Shown: positions 20,500 through 27,582 of the stretch, one piece after another | Position numbering within the stretch: position 1 is the first letter of the stretch | Layout of the letters: each line of letters opens with the position of its first letter | Assembly: GCA_000934455.1 (NCBI GenBank) | Contig: KN883499.1 | Coordinates: 109,831-137,412 of the forward strand | Source of the DNA: Apostichopus parvimensis | Lineage: Eukaryota > Echinodermata > Holothuroidea > Aspidochirotida > Stichopodidae | Direction: 5' to 3' | Length of the DNA stretch: 27,582 nt | Made by a program: the position numbers and the translations under genes | Notes under the pieces: model-generated | Told to the model about the DNA's origin: nothing | Databases searched by the model: none | What the model saw: the letters and a program-made list of their open reading frames with translations, nothing else

Positions 20500-23400
20500 C
20501 TATAGGTGGAAAACGACCAATCATTTTAGAGGTTACCATAGAGGTCATAGGTCAGTTTAGACAGATGGGAGACAAGCAGAGGAACTGATGGGGTGCACGG
20601 CAAAACCCCCAGACTAGACTTGTAGGGACATTAAAATACACAAAATGTGAATGAGGATACTGTAACCAGTCGTCTAAGTCTTGAATTCATATATTCTACC
20701 CTTTATGACAAAAATGTGAAATGATAGTTGTTGTATTGGGGCTGATTTTGAAATGCCATTACAGCAATTTTTGGCATATCATTAAACCCCCCCATTCAGC
20801 ACTCCATTACAGACACAAACTAAGTGGATTCCTCGCTCTACGATCTTTCTTGGAAATATTTCGTAGCAAATAAAATCAAAAGCAATCACGAAAAATGTGC
20901 ATCTTCCCCAAAATTGTGGCCTATTCGCGCAGATCGAGCAAATGAAAAATTCGCACCAAAACGCGATGTCTGTCCTTTATTGTTATTGTTTCGGTCGAGA
21001 GCGGGTTAGATCTGTATTGACCTCTCCGTTTATTGACCTCTCCGTTTATAACTGTGAATTTAGGTTATACGCTGGGCTATGTATGTCACTGTGCCTAGCA
21101 TATGACATTAATTTCCGTGTTGTCTCTGTCGACATTCTTGCAGCAGACAAGACCGTTTCAGGGACGCATTCCACAAAAACGCTTTCAGTCCGTAGTTGCA
21201 TGCCTTGCATTTATAGGGTACAGCAAAAATTATTCGCTGTGTATATACGCTACATTTTTATTAATGTTAGATGCTGAGGTCGAAATCTTTGTCTGGGCAT
21301 GCGTCCTATGATGAATGTTTTGGTACACAAACAGTGTTTTGTTTGGATTTTTCATTCGCTGGATCGCTGCCGATGGGCCAAAAGTTTCCGAGAAAAAGAA
21401 CCTCGTTGTGATTTTGTGATTGTTTACTACAGAATAGCACCAAAAAAAGGATTCCTTAGACCGTCATGTTAAATACCTCTAACAGGCACGATTGTTTACT
21501 ATAGAATAGCACCTAGAAAGGATTCCTTAGACCGTCACATTATATACCTCTAACAGACATGATTGTTTACTACAGAATAGCACCTAGAAAGGATTCCTTA
21601 GACCGTCACGTTACATACCTCTAACAGTCATGATTGTTTACTACAGAATAGCACCAAAACAAGGATTCCTTAGGCTGTCACATTAAATACCTTACCTAAT
21701 GGGGCTCTTACAGGCAATTTTGTAGCAGTTTGCATTAACATACATGTCTGTTGGCTTAAGTTCCATTTGGTCGATCTACTGTATATCAAAACGATTCATA
21801 GTACCCTGCTGCCTTTCTTCTAAGAAATTTGTAACCTACTTAACCCTGTGAAGCGCATCTCCTACCATCCTTCCTTCATGTTCAGGAAAACAAACAAATA
21901 CCAAAGCACCTTCACAAACTTGTCAACCAAAAAGCTTTGAAGTTCATGGATTAGTCGGCTAGTAATAACATTCAATGGGTATACTTCAAATGATAGTGAA
22001 GTCGATAGTGAAGTTGTATACCCATCTCACACACACACACATCCCTGCATGCATATTTAGCTTCGGTTTTGATGTAATTTTAATTCTTCAGCGACGGCGC
22101 AATTTATTTTACCTCATTCATACTGGCCTGCACCATTTCCTGTCCATTAGAAACAATCAGGTCCTCTCCACTGTTCTGACTGAGTTCATTTTGAGTCGGC
22201 TGTGTATCAAAAAAATATAAAGGGGAGATATTTTACATTTTGACCAAAACAAGAAAAAAAATATCCTATCAAAGTATAAAACATGTGTCGTGTGGGTGTC
22301 CACACACTGTTTACATCAGGGCAGGTGAAGTTACACAAAGCATAAACACATTACAAGTTTGTACAGATAGGACAAATAGGAAGGATAAAGAAAGGATAGA
22401 AATTAATTCTTATGGATGCAATCTGCACATGGGCCTCACTGATAATAATAATGGAAATATCACATTTTATGGGGAATTAGAAGTTGTACATACACATTGT
22501 CAACCTGTTATGTTGTAAAACCCTTGCACAAGTGCTACGTACAGAATCACCAAGGAATACATATTTTTCATGTTTGGTTTTTCCCCTTCTTGGTCAGTGA
22601 AGTTCACTCTTTCGGTTACTTTATGGCCAGAGGAAAACATAATTCCAGGTTTATCAAGGTCCCGCAGGCTGCACTGTTAGTATTTTGGTCCGCCTGTACA
22701 TATCGTTTGCACACTGGTACAGTATATGTTCTTCGTGCAAAATGTGTTTGGTACATGTTAGGAGAAGTGTAAAGGATCACAATTAACGGTATGCAGGCGT
22801 CACTTTGGGATGGTACTTACACGAGATTAATAATATAACCTTGAACCTGGAATAGCTACAAAAACATTGCCAGTTCTCACACATTTCTTTGAATATGACA
22901 TCAAGTCATCATATCAAGTCTAAACTATGACAGGCCTTTAATACTCATTTGTTTACTAATAACCTAGAATACTGCTGAAGGTATTGTAAACTCTGGCTAC
23001 AGATAGACATTTTAGGTACATTACAATCCCCCCCTCCAACCTCCCTCCCTCACCCCCCCCCCCAAAAAAATCATCATTTTCTGCTAAATTAGGGGGGTAA
23101 ATACAGATCTGAATGTGTACTCACCAAATCCAGAACTTCTCCCACTTCCTGAGTTCTTGGTGTATCTGCTTCCTCACAGACAACAAATTCCTGGCTATGA
23201 AACCAATGCTGACTCAGCTGTGGACAAAAAAAGTGTTAAGAAAAGATTACTAAAATGCAAACTTTTTTGATAACCTTTTCATTAAAAATTATCTGCTAAA
23301 TCTCACATGAACTGAACAGACTGAAACTATTACCAGTTTTATGAATCTTAATATTCTAAAATAAAATATAGAACTACCAATTAAAAACCTCATTTGCATG

Positions 23401-26351
23401 ACATTGTTAACACCAACAAACCAACCCCTAGTTCTATTCTTTTCTAGCACAATGTTTTTTTTTAGTTAATATAAATCATACAATCAAAATCATGTACTTT
23501 CTGGCCAAACTTTTGGCCCAATCGCTAAAACAATTTGGAACAATATCATGGGGAAGCTTGGTAATCATTTGCAAATACTTCAGACACTTGTCATTCAGAG
23601 ATAGCTAGTTTGCACTTCAATTTTTATTTGTTCTATTACCTGTTGGTTAATTGTTTGGGTCATTGGTCCAATATATGACATTTCAGGAAATCCTGGATAG
23701 GTTTGAAATCTATTAACAGACTGTGGACCCCCAAAAATAAAATAAATAAAAAACATGTGAAGAGAACTTGCTGATTTGATGTTATTTTCTAATATCAGCG
23801 GATATTTCTGAATATATGATGGAGCCAGGGATTTAGCCCATAATATAGGTAGTCTTATTCTGTGTTTGGATGTCCAAAGAAAAGTCCTCTCTTTGAGGAT
23901 GTTGATACACAAAACATTTTCAGATTTTTAAGGGGATGAATGCACACACTTTTTTTTTTATTTCGATCAGAATCTTGTCAAGTCACTGGTGAAATAAGCA
24001 TATGAGCAAATAAGCAATGGCATAATACTTGTATGTGCCATGTCTTTTTTTTTTTCCTTTTTTTCCCCCCACTTTTTGCCCATGTTCATACCAACCAATT
24101 GATGTCTTGACAGGACACTGGATAAAGTCTTGGTGTGAGCTATTATATAACATTATAAACAGTGCCCCCAAAATGCATTTGTGGTGGAAACAAAATTTGG
24201 GCCCACCCGGTCTAAAAATGCGCCCAGAACTTTTTAGGGCCCAGATGACCCCAAGAAATGTAGGCCCACATGTACCAGCTATTAACCAACAAGTTTGGAT
24301 ACAATCTGACTTAAGGTTGCAGTATTATTGCAATGTAAATAGTTTTACATTTGACCCCATAACTTCATTAATATTCATAAGGTAATATTATTAGGTAATA
24401 TTATAAGGGGATATTCACAAGGCAAGTGTCAAAGACACACACATACACAGGCACACACACATGCAAACTTGACTGCATAGGTTCTTTGGGTTCAGCAAGT
24501 AAACCAAAACAAGTTATAGTCTAGCCAGCTCACCTCTGCTGTAGTGCCTACTGGCAATAGCACAGTGCATCTCTGTCTATATGACAAACTTTGACTTAGG
24601 CTATTGTAATTGTACAGTAGTCAGTCATGCTGTAACAAAGCATTATTATCAAGTTGTTTTGCTGATGACTAATGACTACTCAGAAAGGAATGTATATTAG
24701 GGTTCCTATTGGATTCTTTTGGAAAGGAAACTTTGAATTACCAGATAAGAAAATTAATATAAATCAACAGACAGACAAGATAATATGCACACATGCACAT
24801 GTATACAAAACAGATCTATACAATTGCAAACACAGCTCACACCCACACACCTTACTAGACAGTCAGGACAAATCTGAAACAACCATCAGGCCAGTTGGCT
24901 TAGTGATTCCTAACCACACTTTGTATAAGAACATTAAACAGTAAAACTGATCACAATATTTCTTAATGTTGGCTATCAGCAAGGGCCTTGCGCATATGTC
25001 AACCTATCTTTCAATACGACATTCATCGTAGCTCTACTTTTGTAGTTATCAGGTCCACACTGTTGAAGACTGACATGACTTTTAACCTCCACTAATTTCT
25101 ATAAGATTCTTGTGCCAACCAAGGGGCATACACACACCCAGAGTGAACTTAAACTAAGGTGCACTTTATCAGTTATATCACGTTTACAACATACTCAGAC
25201 TTTGCTTTTGTTGACCTCAAATGACCTGTAACCTTCACAGAAAATATAGGCTTCTCTTATTCAATAAGGTGAATTCACATATAACAAATATGATTTCATC
25301 AAAACCTCTTGATTATTTTATTTCTGACTTTGAATGACCTTTGACCTCCACCCATTTCAAAGGATTTGTGTACTGATCAAGGGGGGTTTACATACTATGT
25401 AAAAGTTGCAAGCAAAGGGTACTTTTTGAATATCATGTTCACAAGATATTCAGACATTGACCAAGGCAAACCACAAATGACCTTTGACTTTCACAGAAAA
25501 GAATCAATTTTTGGTACTCACCAATGGGGATCTCCATACCAAGTGAGAACCTCAATCAAGATGTACTTTTTGAGTTCTTATGTTTACAAAGTTTGCAGAC
25601 TTTGACCTGTTGCACTTTCCCCTTCACAGTAGAATATGATTCTTGCACTCAATAAGAAGGATCCACATACCAAGTACGAAGTTCACCTACCATGAAGTGT
25701 TAACAAGCAGGTGTCACACACACACACACACATGACCCCACACATTCATGACCCCACACATTCATACATGCATGCACGCATACACACACATGTACACACA
25801 TATACGCATCCATAAATACACGCACGCACCCACACATACACCCATACATATTCACATAGATTCCTTTTGCCTTTGACTTTGCCTTCGACAAGGAATACAA
25901 CATTATAACCAAAGCCTGTAATTGAACAACAGCTCCCTAGCTTGAACAATGTTCTCTACAGGATATCAAAACGCGTTATTACTGTAAGAAGGTTACCAGG
26001 AGCTCTCTAGACACGGGGTATAGCCGGTGTACATTTGTTGTGAGGACACACATATTAAAGTGAGGAGTGAAGTAAATGTGAACAACAATTGAACATAGTT
26101 CCATAGTTCTCAAATAGATGAAGGTTGAAGAGACTGACCAACAATCTATTGGTCATCTCCAGTTCTTCAACTCTTAAGTCCCTCTCCTGCAGTCGCTCTC
26201 GCAGGAGCTCGATCTCAAATTCCAGCTGTTGTCTGGTGCCGCTTTCGGAAATTCCCATCGGTTGCGTGTTTTCGTTCTGCACTGGTGGTCTCCATGATTC
26301 ATCAGCTTGCGTTGAGAGCGATGAATCCCTAGATCCACAATCACCATTCAT
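20338..26351 (-). CDS. Six-exon split gene, coiled-coil / Cys-His-rich protein of unknown function
   Basis: Assembled by eye from splice sites and reading frame. Exons in transcription order are 26351-26139, 24572-24534, 23720-23640, 23217-23125, 22199-22113 and 20499-20338. Each coding segment is a multiple of three (213, 39, 81, 93, 87 and 162 nt), so every intron is phase 0 and the frame stays open from ATG to TAG, giving about 224 residues. Residues about 38-71 form a charged heptad-like coiled coil rich in E, L and R. The middle (about 72-171) is Q/E/S-rich and probably disordered. The last 53 residues contain C-x2-C, then C-x2-C 14 residues later, with several histidines. No signal peptide or membrane segment is visible, so a cytosolic or nuclear protein is likely. 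A coiled coil plus a small C-terminal zinc module recalls adaptor proteins such as TAX1BP1/CALCOCO/TANK types, but I see no diagnostic match and give no name. Individual exons could be missing or mis-bounded. Confidence 0.6.
21016..21047. repeat. 16-bp perfect tandem duplication
   Basis: ATTGACCTCTCCGTTT occurs twice without spacer, inside the last intron of the split gene. Confidence 0.9.
21418..21692. repeat. 71-72-bp tandem array, four copies
   Basis: Copies start at 21418, 21490, 21561 and 21632, each beginning GATTGTTTACTA. Units share AGAATAGCACC, GGATTCCTTAG and CTCTAACAG and differ at few positions. The fourth copy is slightly truncated. The array lies in the intron between exons 5 and 6 of the split gene. 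Confidence 0.9.
22113..22199 (-). CDS. Exon 5
   Basis: Twenty-nine codons, starting PTQNELSQNSGEDL and ending MVQASMNE. The acceptor is a T-rich run ending GATACACAG, and the donor is GAG|GTAAAA. Phase 0 at both ends. The composition (Q, N, S, E) continues the polar, probably disordered middle segment of exons 3-4. Confidence 0.65.
23125..23217 (-). CDS. Exon 4
   Basis: Thirty-one codons, starting LSQHWFHSQEFVVCEEAD and ending VGEVLDL. The acceptor is TTTTTTTGTCCACAG and the donor is a consensus TTG|GTGAGT. This is the cleanest exon of the set. Acidic residues dominate (six E and two D among 31). Confidence 0.7.
23640..23720 (-). CDS. Exon 3
   Basis: Twenty-seven codons, starting SVNRFQTYPGFPEM and ending TQTINQQ. 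The acceptor is an excellent T-rich tract ending GGGTCCACAG, and the donor is CAG|GTAATA. The frame is open only in the phase shared with the other exons over this length. The Q, P, Y and M content differs from the surrounding AT-rich intron translation. Confidence 0.65.
24425..24466. repeat. Short CA-rich microsatellite
   Basis: Interrupted (CA)n next to the exon 2 / exon 3 intron of the split gene. Confidence 0.7.
24534..24572 (-). CDS. Exon 2 (39-nt microexon, tentative)
   Basis: Thirteen codons (RCTVLLPVGTTAE) lie between an acceptor reading CATATAGACAG and a strong donor GAG|GTGAGC. The pyrimidine content upstream of the acceptor is only moderate. Support comes from the strong donor and from the length being divisible by three, in phase with its neighbours. 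It could be an alternatively used microexon or a chance match. Confidence 0.45.
25075..25690 (+). repeat. Degenerate iterated repeat with DR1-like motifs, block B
   Basis: The same repeat family as the 18300-19530 block and in the same orientation, with about five units (cores at about 25085, 25220, 25335, 25478 and 25600). It lies inside the first intron of the minus-strand split gene. The unit at 25335-25347 has a perfect TGACCTTTGACCT, i.e. AGGTCA-A-AGGTCA on the minus strand. Confidence 0.65.
25713..25850. repeat. (CA)n-rich alternating purine/pyrimidine tract
   Basis: A pure (CA)n run, then two copies of an ATGACCCCACACATTC block, then a long CA/TA/CG alternating tract. It lies in the first intron of the split gene. 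Alternating purine-pyrimidine DNA can adopt Z-form. The Cys/Val-rich frames over it are repeat artefacts. Confidence 0.85.
26139..26351 (-). CDS. Exon 1 (start codon and coiled coil)
   Basis: The ATG at 26351-26349 has A at -3 (AAA ATG A). An in-frame TAG lies five codons upstream, so this is the first possible Met of the frame. The exon encodes 71 residues: a Ser/Thr/Gln-rich head (MNGDCGSRDSSLST...) followed from about residue 40 by a coiled-coil stretch (LEFEIELLRERLQERDL, then VEELEMTNRLL). It ends at a donor reading TTG|GTCAGT, weaker than consensus. The frame runs on for another 28 codons without charged or heptad character, which supports splicing here. CpG and GC content are higher than in the flanks. 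A 5'UTR intron is possible because a TTGTTGTTGCTTCTAG acceptor-like site ends at 26399. Confidence 0.6.
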
Positions 26352-27017
26352 TTTGCATAGAACCTATTGCAGACTACTGTAAGTGGTGGATTGCCTGTCT
26401 AGAAGCAACAACAACAACAAGTGGAAAATACAGAAAAAAATCACAACATTACAACCGCCAATCACTATATCCAATCACTTTAAACTAGAAACACTGTATT
26501 ACACTGCAAATACTGTCATGGAAGCAGCTTGCTACATAGGTGCTATAGATTTGCTTGCGGCCTACTGTTAACTCTAAATCACATTCACGGTCAACTTGTA
26601 CATTTGTTAATAAATAAAGATGAACCCACGAGTCGAACCCACGATGTTGATTGTCGTTCATTGTTCGGCGTAATGTGACTGTAGTTCCAAGGTAGCTCGG
26701 AGGTAATGTGAAAGAATTAGCTTGTTTATGTAACATGTTTTCGTGTCACAGTACCACACATTTCGCTACTGAGGCACATGTCTACAACACTGGTCTGCAT
26801 AGCAAACCTCTGAGAACTTAATGTCAAAGTTTTCAACATCTTGACTTGCTAATAACCAATCCAGCAAACACCGTCCAGGAAAGTTTGCCCACTGAGCAGT
26901 GAGCATTGCAAGTGCAAATTTTTCTGCACCATGTATGAAGAAGGAAATGAGGAGATAATACTATTATGGAATCCGGTTGTCACCAGGCTTATCAGATCTC
27001 CACCCTCTTCTTGATAA

Positions 27018-27582
27018 TTCTGAATCTGAATCTGAATGAGTTAAGTCGGCAAAAATCCTACTAGAGTACATAAACGCCAACCGAGCGCTACACAGTATGA
27101 GTATTTACTTATTAGTTAACAAATCAAGAGTTAGTAAGCTTGGTTTTGAAACAGTCTAGACTAGGTGCATGCACAATGTCTGATGGCAAATCATTCCAAT
27201 CTTTTAAGGTGCGGGGAAAGAAGGAATATTTAGATAAATTCTTTCTAGCGTAGGAATTTGAAAGTTAAACTCATGTTTATTTCTTGTGTTACAAACACTT
27301 TTTGTTGGGATTAGATTGTCTTTATCAATGGATACAAGGATGTTATTGATTTTTATAAAGCATTTGTAGCTGGTGTGCTTTCTTCTTGTTTTTAGCAGGG
27401 GCCAATCTTCTAATTCCTCAAGCATATTTGTCACATTGGATTTATAAGAGTAGTCTGCCATAAAAAATCTGGCTGCTCTTCTCTGAATAGCTTCTACTTT
27501 ATATCCACATGCATCATACTGGTGATGGGGGTCCCAGACTACTGAAGTAGTAGTAGCTAGCCTACTGGCTTGACAAGACTTT
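27018..27582 (-). mobile_element. CR1/L2-like LINE, 3' end, running off the window
   Basis: The minus strand carries the C-terminal end of a LINE reverse-transcriptase ORF, then about 85-105 bp of 3'UTR, then a short direct-repeat tail (CTGAAT units at 27021-27040 on the plus strand, ATTCAG on the minus). CR1/L2-clade elements typically end in short tandem repeats rather than poly-A. The 5' part lies beyond the window. Confidence 0.7.
27124..27582 (-). pseudogene. LINE ORF2 C-terminus (reverse transcriptase), frameshifted, partial
   Basis: From the window edge the frame reads through a motif typical of the region after the RT domain in CR1/L2/jockey-type elements (SVVWDPH, then VEAIQRRAARFFMADY, then NMLEELEDWPLL). 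Near 27255 the frame breaks by one base, and the natural continuation (YARKNLSKYSFFPR, then TLKDWNDLPSDIV) is found in the neighbouring frame, ending at a TGA at 27126-27124. The upstream frame alone would stop at about 27204, giving an unrelated ending. The copy is otherwise well preserved, so decay is recent or slight. The catalytic RT and endonuclease domains lie outside the window. Confidence 0.75.

Noticed and set aside
21698..21780. Possible extra exon (acceptor GATATACAG, donor TTAG|GTAAGG) between exons 5 and 6
   Set aside because: 80 or 83 nt. Joined to exon 6 it gives an immediate stop, so it would need a further unseen exon. It may be an alternative exon.
22822..22857. Possible extra exon (acceptor TTTTTGTAG, donor CGT|GTAAGT) on the minus strand between exons 4 and 5
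   Set aside because: Length of about 35 nt is not a multiple of three and would break the otherwise consistent phase-0 frame.
25700..25949. Cys/Val-rich minus-strand frames
   Set aside because: They are translations of the CA-rich microsatellite.
26620..26660. tRNA-like B box (GGTTCGACTC on the minus strand)
   Set aside because: No A box at the right distance on the same strand and no tRNA fold, so neither a tRNA nor a SINE head can be supported.

Overview
This window is non-coding-rich, AT-rich animal DNA (clearly eukaryotic: spliced exons, a U2 snRNA-derived retroposon, a CR1/L2-like LINE end, a hAT DNA transposon, many micro- and minisatellites). The repeat style suggests a marine deuterostome invertebrate, and an echinoderm is my best guess, but nothing in the sequence proves the species. 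There are no bacterial-type operons, and almost all long open frames in the window are chance frames or microsatellite translations.

Layout: 1-12617 holds no gene I can support. It contains AT-rich spacer, a (GAT)60 microsatellite at 2975-3156, a degenerate 23-bp repeat at 3250-3412, a compound minisatellite at about 5085-5430, a 23-bp minisatellite at about 9150-9555, and two tiny perfect hairpins (3671-3695 and 11664-11688), each flanked by 6-7 bp direct repeats. At 12628-12819 lies a complete retroposon whose first 47 bases are the 5' end of U2 snRNA, with an A-rich 3' end and a 10-bp target-site duplication. At 15406-16324 lies a hAT-type transposon (14-bp terminal inverted repeats, perfect 8-bp target duplication), with its interior replaced by an assembly gap.

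The right third (20338-26351, minus strand) holds the one gene I could assemble. It has six exons, all with usable splice sites and all joined in phase 0, predicting a protein of about 224 residues. The protein has an N-terminal coiled coil and a C-terminal Cys/His-rich module with two CxxC pairs. I do not recognise it by name. Its introns and 3' flank are filled with repeats: an iterated repeat of roughly 110-150 bp carrying nuclear-receptor DR1-like sites (18300-19530 and 25075-25690), a 71-bp tandem array at 21418-21692, and an 18-bp minisatellite at 17651-17912 downstream.

Upstream of that gene, at the right edge and on the same strand, is the 3' end of a decayed CR1/L2-like LINE (27018-27582 and beyond), with a frameshift and a short (ATTCAG)n-type terminal tail. 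The three observations most worth following are the U2-headed SINE, the previously hidden phase-0 split gene, and the pair of micro-foldbacks with direct repeats.
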